DNA from: Pseudomonadota bacterium
GTDB taxonomy: Bacteria; Pseudomonadota; Alphaproteobacteria; Sphingomonadales; Sphingomonadaceae
Assembly (NCBI GenBank): GCA_023424275.1
Contig: JAFAED010000397.1
Span: 1 to 6,246, forward strand
DNA length: 6,246 nucleotides
Reading direction: 5' to 3'
Part shown: positions 1-6,132 of the stretch, one piece after another
Layout: every line of letters begins with the position of its first letter
Numbering within the stretch: the first letter of the stretch is position 1
Position numbers and translations under genes: made by a program
The notes under the pieces: model-generated
Databases searched by the model: none
What the model was told of the DNA's origin: nothing
Seen by the model: the letters and a program-made list of their open reading frames with translations, nothing else

Positions 1-10
1 CTCTCTCTCC

Positions 11-83
11 GTCATCCCGGGCTTGACCCGGGATCCGCCTTTTCCTTCAAGACAGGCAGGCCCCGGATCAAGTCCGGGGTGAC
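11..83. repeat. Inverted pair of CCCGG palindromic repeats
   Basis: Two copies of one short element face each other. The left copy has perfect 8-base arms, ATCCCGGG (14-21) and CCCGGGAT (27-34), around CTTGA. The right copy has CCCCGGA (61-67) and TCCGGGG (73-79) around TCAAG. Read on the opposite strand, the right copy (83 down to 59) matches the left copy from GTCA through CTTGA and into CCGG with only a few changes. The pair can therefore also fold as one long hairpin with a loop of roughly 22 bases. From general knowledge, GTCATCCCGG-CTTGA-CCGGG elements are dispersed intergenic repeats in many alphaproteobacteria, similar in style to REP/BIME elements. Function is unknown; a role in transcript ends is possible. 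No transposase is present nearby. Confidence 0.8.
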
Positions 84-122
84 GATGCAGGATAGGTCAG
101 CTCCCGGTCGTTTGCAGACTGG

Positions 123-225
123 CAGCGCGAAGCGCTGACGGAGGGGCAATGGCGTGAGATTGCGGCCCCTCCACCACTCATCTGCGATGAGCGGTCCCCC
201 TCCCCACGGCTACGCCGCAGGGAGG
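123..225. repeat. Mosaic repeat of four consecutive hairpins
   Basis: This stretch, 42 bases beyond the stop of the DUF1003 gene, is built from hairpins. P1 is CAGCGC-GAA-GCGCTG (123-137). P2 pairs GGAGGGG-CAAT (140-150) with ATTG (159-162) and CCCCTCC (166-172), with a small bulge. P3 is CTCATC-TGC-GATGAG (177-191). P4 pairs CCTCCC (199-204) with GGGAGG (220-225), enclosing CGGC-TAC-GCCG (207-217). I recall similar CCCCTCCACCA-hairpin-GGTCCCCCTCCCC-hairpin-GGGAGGA mosaics as common between sphingomonad genes, so it is probably a dispersed family and not a unique RNA. It may also help end the minus-strand transcript, but no U-rich tract follows any stem. The rest of 1-266 holds no supportable gene. 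Confidence 0.7.
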
Positions 226-266
226 ATCTTATCGACAGCTTCCCAACCCCAAAACCGACGCGCCGC

Positions 267-803
267 CTACCCCTTCGCGTCCATCCGCGCGCACAATTCA
301 TCGACCTTCGCCGCCAGGTCGGCGATCCGCATCTGGTCGAGCTTTTCGTGCAGCCGCATGATCTCCAACTCCGCGCGCAGGTTGATCTCATAATCGACGC
401 TGGCGGTCAGCCGGTCTTTCGCCGCCTGCCGGTTCTGGCTCATCATGATGATCGGCGCCTGCACTGCGGCGAGCGTCGAGAGCATCAGGTTCAGGAAGAT
501 GAAGGGATAGGGATCGAAGGCTAGCCCGAAGCGCTGGAGCACTTCCGAATTGAGCAGCATCCACCCCAGCAGGACCAGCGTAAAAACGATGATGAAGCCC
601 CACGATCCGCCGACCGCTGCAACCTTGTCGGCCAGCCGGTCGCCATAGCTCGCCTGCGCATCCTCGATATCGGCGGCATCGCGGCTGCTCGGTGCGCGGG
701 CGGCGATCGCCTCGACCACGCGCCTTTCTTCAACGTCGAGTTGGTCGAACGCCCGGCCCAGCAAACGCAATGACAAGTCGTTGAGATGCGTGACCGCGTT
801 CAT
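267..803 (-). CDS. DUF1003 family membrane protein
   Basis: A 178-residue protein of the DUF1003 family (PF06210), whose biochemical role is not established. The family signature is clear: GDRLADKVA (residues 54-62), then GGSWGF (65-70) leading into a first membrane segment at about 69-85, then FDPYPFIFLNLMLSTLAA (96-113) and APIIMMSQNRQ (116-126), forming a second membrane segment at about 100-122. The C-terminal part (about 125-175) is charged and looks helical or coiled coil, beginning with the conserved KDRL-x(4)-DYEINL-x-AELEI stretch. The N-terminal 50 residues are less conserved and probably cytoplasmic. The start at 803 follows AGGAAG (807-812), which overlaps the stop codon of the upstream NnrU gene only 7 bases away, so the two are probably co-transcribed and translationally coupled. 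Length and motifs look complete. Family assignment is firm; any specific function, such as ion transport, would be a guess. Confidence 0.93.
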   Translation of the reverse strand: MNAVTHLNDLSLRLLGRAFDQLDVEERRVVEAIAARAPSSRDAADIEDAQASYGDRLADKVAAVGGSWGFIIVFTLVLLGWMLLNSEVLQRFGLAFDPYPFIFLNLMLSTLAAVQAPIIMMSQNRQAAKDRLTASVDYEINLRAELEIMRLHEKLDQMRIADLAAKVDELCARMDAKG

Positions 804-810
804 TCACTTC

Positions 811-1512
811 CTATCCGATCCAGCGCCAGATTCCGGCGACCATATAACCTAGCGCGCCATGCGCCCAGGTCGCGACAATCCAAAGCACTATTCCGCCCAG
901 CAGGGCATGCGGGCGCGGAATCGTGTCTCTCCATGGCGCCGCGCCGCCGATCTGACGCGCATAGGGCAGGAAGCTCGTCCGCGCCGCCCAGCCGCGCCAC
1001 GCATCGCCCATCAGCCGTGCCTTCTTCGCATCCTGCCCCGCCGATCCGACGAGCGCGAGAAAGGCGATGATCGCGGACAGCATGATCTGCCCCGGTGTCG
1101 GCATCACCAGCGCATGGGCAAGCGCCCATAGCGCGAAACCCCACATCATCGGGTGCCGCGTGATCGCGAACACCCCGCGCGGGGCAGCCGCGGCCGCCTT
1201 GGCGGCGCCCGGCGCGGGCATCGCCGGATTGCCGATCAGCGAACCCATGAAGAAGATGCTCGCGAACAGCACGATCAGCGACGCGAGCGCCCACAGCGGA
1301 TCGTCGACCACCCAGAGCGGCGCCTCGGCGGGCATGCCGCGCCATGCCTGTATCAGCATGATGAAGGTCGCGATCGCGACGATCGAATAGACGATCTGGA
1401 ACCCCCGCTCGCCCAGCCGTTCCGCGAGCCCGTCGCGCAAGGGATGCGACAGCGCGAGATGCGAGCCGACGAACAGCACGCCGGTGACGATCAAAAGCGA
1501 CATGGGCTGCAT
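811..1512 (-). CDS. NnrU family integral membrane protein
   Basis: A 233-residue polytopic protein of the NnrU family (PF07298). The family is named for a gene near nitrite and nitric oxide reductase genes and includes relatives of plant zeta-carotene isomerase (Z-ISO). Visible family features are GSHLALSHPLR (16-26), LGERGFQIVYS (33-43), IGNP (93-96), a central RHPMMWGFALWALAH (119-133) and a D-x-x-K-x-R-x-x-G-x-x-W pattern (161-172). About six hydrophobic segments can be drawn, near 4-22, 38-56, 72-92, 120-138, 141-158 and 203-223. An Ala/Pro-rich linker (97-112) precedes the RHP motif. ATG at 1512 is preferred over the in-frame ATG at 1503 because AGGGAGGG (1520-1527) lies 7 bases upstream of it. 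No denitrification gene is in view, so the name gives the family only and not the pathway. It heads a two-gene unit with the DUF1003 gene. Confidence 0.9.
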   Translation of the reverse strand: MQPMSLLIVTGVLFVGSHLALSHPLRDGLAERLGERGFQIVYSIVAIATFIMLIQAWRGMPAEAPLWVVDDPLWALASLIVLFASIFFMGSLIGNPAMPAPGAAKAAAAAPRGVFAITRHPMMWGFALWALAHALVMPTPGQIMLSAIIAFLALVGSAGQDAKKARLMGDAWRGWAARTSFLPYARQIGGAAPWRDTIPRPHALLGGIVLWIVATWAHGALGYMVAGIWRWIG

Positions 1513-1589
1513 GGCCGATCCCTCCCTGCCGTCGGCGGCCCCGCCGATGGCGGGCGACTCGCGGGCTTATGCCGGCACCATCTTCCACA

Positions 1590-1605
1590 AAGATAACAGT
1601 GTCAA
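1590..1605 (-). promoter_or_regulatory. Candidate promoter for the NnrU-DUF1003 unit
   Basis: On the minus strand the 139-base gap upstream of the NnrU gene contains a perfect TTGACA (1605-1600), followed immediately by CTGTTATCTT. The second part can be read as an extended -10 (TG-T-TATCTT). The two cannot both serve one standard promoter because they are too close, and 17 bases below TTGACA the -10 match is poor (GATGGT). Either reading puts the start of transcription well upstream of the ribosome binding site. The motif may instead be a regulator site overlapping the promoter. Weak assignment from sequence alone. Confidence 0.3.
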
Positions 1606-1620
1606 CATAGTGCGCGCGAG

Positions 1621-1648
1621 CAAGGCAGGCGCTACCGCGCCCGCCTTG
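1621..1648 (-). terminator. Hairpin after the amidohydrolase operon
   Basis: CAAGGCAGGCGC (1621-1632) and GCGCCCGCCTTG (1637-1648) pair over 12 positions with a single A-C mismatch and a four-base loop, TACC. It begins 3 bases beyond the stop codon of the degenerate amidohydrolase gene. In the minus-strand transcript no U-run follows, so it is not a textbook intrinsic terminator. In GC-rich alphaproteobacteria such hairpins often mark transcript ends or protect the 3' end. It separates the peptide transporter operon from the NnrU unit. Confidence 0.55.
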
Positions 1649-1651
1649 TTC

Positions 1652-2953
1652 CTATCGGTCGTATGCCTTGGGCAGCGCCCCTTCCGCCGGCGTCCGATAC
1701 CGGTCGCGCAGGCGATCCTGCCGGGTCGTCAGCGACTGCGCCTTGCCGTCGATCCAGATCGCGGTCGGACGGCTGCCAAGTTCGAGCGGATCATTGTCCC
1801 AGATCACGACGTCGCCGGCGCGCCCCGGGCGCAGCGAGCCGATGCTCGCCTCCATGCCCACTGCGCGCGCGGGTACGCTGCTGATCGACGCGAACGCCTG
1901 ATCCCAGGTCAGCCCGCTCGCTCCCGGCACGCGCGCCAGCCCGACAAGATTGCCGGCATATTGCGTGGCATAACCCATTTTATGGGCGTCATCGTCGTCG
2001 AATACGCCGACCGAAACATCGACCCCCGCCGCCTTGAGACGCCCGGCGTTCGACTGGGTCGCGCCCAATTGTTCGAAACTCGACGGCAGGTCGGACAGCG
2101 GCGAGACGAGGACGGGCACCCTGGCGGCCGCGATCTCGCGCGCGACGAGCCAACCTTCGGTCACCCCGACAAGGACGAGCTTCAGCGCCGGGAACTCCTG
2201 CCGCAGCTTCAGCACATTGACGATGTCGGCGGCGCGGTCGACACGGACGAACAGCGGCGTCGTGCCGTCGATCACGCGAACCAGCGCGTCGGCATCGGCG
2301 CGCTGGATCATCGCGTCATTGCCCCATTCGGCGAGCGTCGCGGGATTGCGCGCATAGCTGCGCGCCGCCAGCAATTGCTCGCGGAACAACAGGAAGGTCG
2401 CGGCGCGGCTGCCACCGGCCTTCGCCGAACCCGCCTCGCCGAACGCGACATATTGCAGCGCGCGCGGCTTCGTCACCATGTCCATATCGTCGGCCAGGTC
2501 GACGACCGCGCCCTGCCCGGCAAACAGATTGCTGCTGCTATCGGGCGCGACGATCGCGCGCGTGATGCCCGAAGCCCGATTCACCGCGACGGGCGAGCCC
2601 ATCGGGTTCAGCGCCGGTGCGATATCGAGCCCGGCCGAAAAGCGCGTGCGCGTCGCCGACCGGTCGTTAGTGCCGCCCACTGCATCGACCTCGGTCAGCC
2701 CGACGCGGCTGAATGCCGCGACAAGGCCCGGGGTCACATATTTGCCCTGCGCGTCGACGCGCTCGATGCCTGCGGGCACGGCAACGCCAGCCCCCGCCGC
2801 GACGACCTTGCCGCCGCGCACGACGACGGTGCCGCCCTCGACCGGCGCGCTGCCATCGCCGATGACGAGCTTCGCATTGACGATCGCGACGTCCTGCGCC
2901 GCGGCCGGGGCCGCGATGATCGCGGCAGCGGAGAGAAGAAGCGCGCGGATCAT
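1652..2953 (-). CDS. Exported amidohydrolase-like protein lacking the metal-site histidines
   Basis: A 433-residue amidohydrolase-fold protein (COG1228-like). Residues 1-19 form a signal peptide (MIRALLLSAAAIIAAPAAA, cleavage before Q20), so it acts outside the inner membrane. The beta-sandwich parts are clear: NAKLVIGDGS (26-35), GGKVVAAG (47-54), KYVTPGL (71-77) and the C-terminal GSLRPGRAGDVVIWDNDPLE (372-391). Where the family carries HxH after TPG, this protein has F81-S82-R83. The later HNH of its paralogue corresponds to R237-V-D239, and the FHH region to about LVGVTEG (261-267). An acidic run (D319-D322) sits near the usual catalytic aspartate. It is therefore probably not a standard metallohydrolase; it may be a binding or partner subunit. 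The open frame extends to 3094, but ATG 2953 is chosen because the signal peptide starts there, GAAGGAG (2961-2967) precedes it, and it overlaps the upstream stop as ATGA. Last gene of the operon. Confidence 0.88.
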   Translation of the reverse strand: MIRALLLSAAAIIAAPAAAQDVAIVNAKLVIGDGSAPVEGGTVVVRGGKVVAAGAGVAVPAGIERVDAQGKYVTPGLVAAFSRVGLTEVDAVGGTNDRSATRTRFSAGLDIAPALNPMGSPVAVNRASGITRAIVAPDSSSNLFAGQGAVVDLADDMDMVTKPRALQYVAFGEAGSAKAGGSRAATFLLFREQLLAARSYARNPATLAEWGNDAMIQRADADALVRVIDGTTPLFVRVDRAADIVNVLKLRQEFPALKLVLVGVTEGWLVAREIAAARVPVLVSPLSDLPSSFEQLGATQSNAGRLKAAGVDVSVGVFDDDDAHKMGYATQYAGNLVGLARVPGASGLTWDQAFASISSVPARAVGMEASIGSLRPGRAGDVVIWDNDPLELGSRPTAIWIDGKAQSLTTRQDRLRDRYRTPAEGALPKAYDR

Positions 2954-4362
2954 TTCACGTCTCCTTCGCCCGGCTGGCCCAGTTCGAAATCGCTCACGGG
3001 TCGCCGTTTCGGATCGTTCGCATCGAACATCAGCGCACCGTCGATCCACACTTTTTCTGGCCGCGTATACGCACTGAACGGGTTGCCGTTCCACAGCACG
3101 ACGTCGGCCATCTTGCCCGGTTTCAGGCTGCCCGTCCGGTCGGCGATGCCCAGCGCCTTCGCCGGGTTATACGACAGCCAGGTCCACGCCTGTTCGTCGC
3201 TGACGTCGATGCCGATCCGGCGTCCGGCAGCACGCGCCTTCGCAGCTTCCTGATTGAGCCGCTGGATCTGGTTCGAATCATCCGAATGGACGATCGTGCA
3301 CGCACCGGCCTTGTAAACCAGCGGGATATTCTCGTTGATGCCGTCATAGGCTTCCATCTTGAAGCCCCACCAGTCGGCCCACATCGCCGAACAAATGCCT
3401 TCCTTCGCAAGAAGGTCTGCGATCTTGTAGCTTTCGACCGCATGGTGGAAGGTCGACACCTTATAGCCGAACTCCTTCGACATATCGATGACGAGCGCCA
3501 TTTCGTCGGCGCGGTAGCAATGATTGTGGACGAGGATTTCGCCCGCCAGCACGCCCGCGAGCGTTTCCATCGCAAGGTCGCGGTCGACGGCTTTCCCGTC
3601 GTCCATCTTCTTCTTGTACGCGGCCGCCTTTTGCCACGTCGCGCGGTTGACCGCAAAATTGCCCATGCGCGTCGAGGGCATCCGCCCCTTGCCGCCATAG
3701 ACGCGCTTCGGATTCTCGCCGCAGGCCATTTTGAGGCCATAAGGCGCGCCGGGGAATTTCATCCCCTGCACCGTGCGCGAGGGCACATTCTTGAGCGTGA
3801 TTGAGCGCCCGCCCATCAGGTTCGCGCTGCCCGGCAGGATCTGGAGTGCGGTCACGCCGCCGTTGGCAAGCGCGCGGCTGAACCCCGGGTCCTGCGGCCA
3901 GACGCTATGTTCGGACCAGACTTCGGGCGTCGTCGGCGACGTCGCCTCATTGCCGTCCGAATGCGCCTCGACGCTGGGCGAGGGATAGTCGCCAAGGTGG
4001 CTGTGGATGTCGATGACACCGGGGGTGAGGAACTTGCCCGTGCCGTCGATGACGTCGGCGTCGGTGGGCAATTCCATGTCGGGGCCGCCAATGCGATCGA
4101 CCTTGCCGCTCGTCATCACGATCGAACCATTGTCGATCCGCCCGCCCTCGCCGTCGAAGATGGTGACACCCTTCACCACCGTCAGCCGGGTCGGATATCC
4201 CTTATAGGTCGAGGGATAGGGGTCCTTGTTGAACTTGACCGGTTTCGCGGCCGGAGCGGCGGGCTCATCGCCCGCCGACTTCGCCTCGGTCCCCGTCGCC
4301 GCGCAACCCGCGAACGCCAGCGACACCGCAGCCAGAAGGCTGCCCTTCACGCCCCCGATCAT
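2950..4362 (-). CDS. Lipoprotein amidohydrolase (imidazolonepropionase-like), intact metal site
   Basis: A 470-residue metal-dependent amidohydrolase. The N-terminus (MIGGVKGSLLAAVSLAFAGC) is a lipoprotein signal ending at C20, with an unusual Phe at -3 of the lipobox, followed by an Ala/Pro-rich tether to about residue 45. Alanine at +2 fits outer-membrane sorting by the E. coli rule. The barrel carries TPGVIDIHSHLGD (113-125, metal ligands H120 and H122), ANGGVTALQILPGSANLMGG (166-185), VHNHCYRADE (278-287), FHHAVES (305-311) and the VHSDD segment (358-362, catalytic Asp). GSLKPGKMADVVLWNGNPF (411-429) closes the beta-sandwich. Family members include imidazolonepropionase and Xaa-Pro or Xaa-Arg/Lys dipeptidases; the coupled peptide transporter favours an exported peptidase or N-acyl amino acid hydrolase, but the substrate is not determined. 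AAGGGGG (4371-4377) precedes the start, inside the end of the transporter gene. It shares an ATGA overlap with the next gene. Confidence 0.92.
   Translation of the reverse strand: MIGGVKGSLLAAVSLAFAGCAATGTEAKSAGDEPAAPAAKPVKFNKDPYPSTYKGYPTRLTVVKGVTIFDGEGGRIDNGSIVMTSGKVDRIGGPDMELPTDADVIDGTGKFLTPGVIDIHSHLGDYPSPSVEAHSDGNEATSPTTPEVWSEHSVWPQDPGFSRALANGGVTALQILPGSANLMGGRSITLKNVPSRTVQGMKFPGAPYGLKMACGENPKRVYGGKGRMPSTRMGNFAVNRATWQKAAAYKKKMDDGKAVDRDLAMETLAGVLAGEILVHNHCYRADEMALVIDMSKEFGYKVSTFHHAVESYKIADLLAKEGICSAMWADWWGFKMEAYDGINENIPLVYKAGACTIVHSDDSNQIQRLNQEAAKARAAGRRIGIDVSDEQAWTWLSYNPAKALGIADRTGSLKPGKMADVVLWNGNPFSAYTRPEKVWIDGALMFDANDPKRRPVSDFELGQPGEGDVK
2961..2967 (-). promoter_or_regulatory. Ribosome binding site that fixes the start of the degenerate amidohydrolase
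   Basis: GAAGGAG on the minus strand lies inside the last codons of the upstream amidohydrolase gene, 7 bases before ATG 2953. It is a near-ideal Shine-Dalgarno site and argues that translation begins at 2953 and not at the far upstream in-frame ATG at 3094, which would overlap the neighbour by about 145 bases and bury the signal peptide. Confidence 0.75.
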
Positions 4363-4365
4363 CGA

Positions 4366-5949
4366 TTACGCCCCCTTGGTTTCAGGGTGAACGCCGGCGG
4401 CTTGCGCCTCTCCGATCTCATTTTGACCGGCGAGATCCTCGGCATCGCGCAGCGTGTCGAGGTGCATCAGCTTCTTGATCAGCGGCGACACGACGATGAC
4501 GAGCACGCCAAAGCCGATCGCCCACAGGCCGATCGTCTGATAGACGTCGAGCACCAGCGCCTTGCCCGCACCTTCGCCGCTCGCCTTCTCGGAACCCGTC
4601 GCCGACGCGATCAGGCCAGCGGTAAAATTGCCGGTCGCCGATGCGAAGAACCAGGTCCCCATGATCAGGCTCGCCATATGCGCCGGCGCCAGCCGGTTCA
4701 TCGCGCTGAGTCCGACGGGCGACAGGCAAAGCTCGCCCATCGTGTGGAGCAGGTAGATCAGGAAGATGAAGAGAACCGGCGTGGCATTGTCCATGCCCAC
4801 CGCTTCTGCACCCCATTTCAGGACGAAGAAGCCAAGGCCGAGCTGGAGCATCGCAAGGCCGAATTTCACCGGCGCCGACGGCTCCATGTTGCGGCGGCCG
4901 AGCCAGGTCCACAGACCCGCGAAGAGCGGGGCGAGCAGGACGATATAGATGGCGTTGACCGACTGGAAGACCGACGCCGGCACGCCGCCGCGGTCGACAT
5001 AACGGTCGGTGAAGAGGTTGAGCGACGAACCCGCCTGTTCGAACAAGGCCCAGAACAGGATCGAGCCCATGATCAGGAACATCGCGGCAAAGATGCGGTC
5101 GCGGTCCTCGGCCGGCAGCTTGATCACCGCCGTGCCGATCACATAGGCGATCAGGATCGCACCCGCGACGCCCAGCAGCGTGCCCACCAGCGCCTGGTTC
5201 TGCACCAGCCACCAGCAGACGCCGACGGCGACCAGGCCGACCAGGTACAGCACCCATTCGAACTTCAGGCCGAACTTCTTCTCGTCGAGCAGCGCCGGAT
5301 TTTCGGGTTCGCCGCGGCCGAGCAGCAGCGGCTTGAACACGACGAAAACGATCAGGCCGGCAAGCATGCCGAAGCCCGCAGCACCGAAACCATAGGCCCA
5401 GCCATAGACTTCGCCCAGATAGCCGCAGAGCAGCGAACCGAGCGCCGCACCAAGGTTAATCCCCATATAGAAGATGGTGTAGGCGCCATCGCGGCGCACG
5501 TCGGTGCGCGGATAGAGCTGGCCGACGATCACCGAGATATTGGCTTTCAGGAAGCCCGAACCGACGATGATGAAGGCGAGCGCGAGCCAGAAGATGTTGA
5601 GGCTGGCGGCATCCTGTCCGCCGGAGCCCTCGAATCCCATAAGGAAATGGCCGAAGGTCAGCAATATGGCGCCGTAAAGCACCGCTTTTCGCTGCCCCAG
5701 CCATCGGTCGGCCAGATAGCCGCCGAGCACCGGGGTGATATAGACGAGTGCGGTATAGGCACCATAGATGACGCCCGATTCCCCGTCCGAGAACAGCCAG
5801 TGCTTGGTCAGGTAGAAAATCAGGAGGGCGCGCATTCCGTAATAGGAAAAACGCTCCCACATTTCGGCGAAAAACAGGACGAACAGGCCCTTCGGGTGGC
5901 CGAGAAACGTCCCGGCGGCATCCCCGTGCTGGGCATAGGCTTTGGTCAT
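4366..5949 (-). CDS. POT/PTR2 family proton-coupled oligopeptide transporter
   Basis: A 527-residue major facilitator of the POT/PTR2 group, which imports di- and tripeptides with protons across the inner membrane. The E-x-x-E-R-F motif of the first helix is present as E29-M-W-E32-R33-F34, followed by SYYGMRALL. GGYLADRWLGQRK (76-88) matches the loop 2-3 motif. GSGFLKANIS (130-139) and FYMGINLGAALG (160-171) match the PTR2 signature; FEQAGSSLNLFTDR (303-316) and GELCLSPVGLS (405-415) cover the conserved glutamates of the C-terminal half. Length and hydrophobic pattern fit the 14 helices usual in bacterial members, with a short charged C-terminal tail. ATG 5949 follows AGGGAAGGG (5955-5963) at 5 bases. 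It is the first gene of the operon; the lipoprotein amidohydrolase starts 3 bases after its TAA. Substrate range, including use of larger peptides or drugs, cannot be told from sequence. Confidence 0.95.
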   Translation of the reverse strand: MTKAYAQHGDAAGTFLGHPKGLFVLFFAEMWERFSYYGMRALLIFYLTKHWLFSDGESGVIYGAYTALVYITPVLGGYLADRWLGQRKAVLYGAILLTFGHFLMGFEGSGGQDAASLNIFWLALAFIIVGSGFLKANISVIVGQLYPRTDVRRDGAYTIFYMGINLGAALGSLLCGYLGEVYGWAYGFGAAGFGMLAGLIVFVVFKPLLLGRGEPENPALLDEKKFGLKFEWVLYLVGLVAVGVCWWLVQNQALVGTLLGVAGAILIAYVIGTAVIKLPAEDRDRIFAAMFLIMGSILFWALFEQAGSSLNLFTDRYVDRGGVPASVFQSVNAIYIVLLAPLFAGLWTWLGRRNMEPSAPVKFGLAMLQLGLGFFVLKWGAEAVGMDNATPVLFIFLIYLLHTMGELCLSPVGLSAMNRLAPAHMASLIMGTWFFASATGNFTAGLIASATGSEKASGEGAGKALVLDVYQTIGLWAIGFGVLVIVVSPLIKKLMHLDTLRDAEDLAGQNEIGEAQAAGVHPETKGA

Positions 5950-6047
5950 GGCGACCCTTCCCTAGGATATGGTTGTTGGCCCTCAAAATGGGGCGGATCG
6001 CCGCAACCTAGCGATAAAATTGCGTATGGGAAGAATCTAATTGCGCC

Positions 6048-6060
6048 TGAAACCGTTTCC
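6048..6060. promoter_or_regulatory. Possible LacI/GalR-type operator
   Basis: TGAAACCGTTTCC fits the general LacI/GalR-family operator pattern TGNAANCGNTTNCA with the central CG, missing only the last base. It lies in the region between the divergent transporter and nitroreductase genes. The pattern is loose and a chance match is quite possible; no such regulator gene is in view. Confidence 0.2.
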
Positions 6061-6074
6061 GCCGGGCCAAAAAC

Positions 6075-6095
6075 TGTTGCGAACGGTTCGCAACA
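6075..6095. promoter_or_regulatory. Perfect 21-base interrupted palindrome, likely operator
   Basis: Arms TGTTGCGAAC (6075-6084) and GTTCGCAACA (6086-6095) are exact reverse complements around a single G. The size and symmetry fit a site for a dimeric regulator such as a TetR, MarR or GntR-type protein, which cannot be named from the site. The centre is 48 bases upstream of the nitroreductase start and 136 bases upstream of the transporter start, so control of the nitroreductase gene is the simpler reading. It could instead form a hairpin in the transcript, although a one-base loop would require opening of inner pairs. The whole stretch 5950-6132 holds no gene, and I could not place a convincing -35/-10 pair in it for either direction. 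Confidence 0.6.
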
Positions 6096-6132
6096 CTTGC
6101 GCACCGCCACAGGAAACGCCACATGGCGCACC

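Noticed and set aside
68..393. Small frames in the left repeat region on both strands
   Set aside because: They read through palindromic repeats and the end of the DUF1003 gene, giving Arg/Ser-rich peptides without family features.
800..1588. A 262-codon minus-strand frame overlapping the NnrU gene
   Set aside because: Arg/Gly/Ala-rich shadow in another frame; the NnrU frame carries the family motifs and the ribosome binding site.
2953..3094. N-terminal extension of the degenerate amidohydrolase up to ATG 3094
   Set aside because: It would place 47 Arg-rich residues before a clear signal peptide and overlap the neighbour by about 145 bases; the ribosome binding site supports 2953.
1484..3253. 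A 589-codon open frame on the plus strand opposite the amidohydrolase genes
   Set aside because: It is Arg/Asp/Ala-rich low-complexity sequence with no recognisable domain, lies fully antisense to clear coding sequence, and is the expected by-product of GC-rich codon usage.
3286..3804. A 172-codon plus-strand frame opposite the lipoprotein amidohydrolase
   Set aside because: Antisense shadow with no upstream ribosome binding site or domain.
4418..5257. A 279-codon minus-strand frame inside the transporter gene
   Set aside because: Shadow frame; the overlapping frame shows the complete POT transporter motifs.
6075..6095. LexA (SOS) box reading of GAACGGTTC in the palindrome
   Set aside because: Alphaproteobacterial LexA sites are direct repeats of the GTTC-N7-GTTC type; this is an inverted repeat with a one-base centre and no SOS gene nearby.
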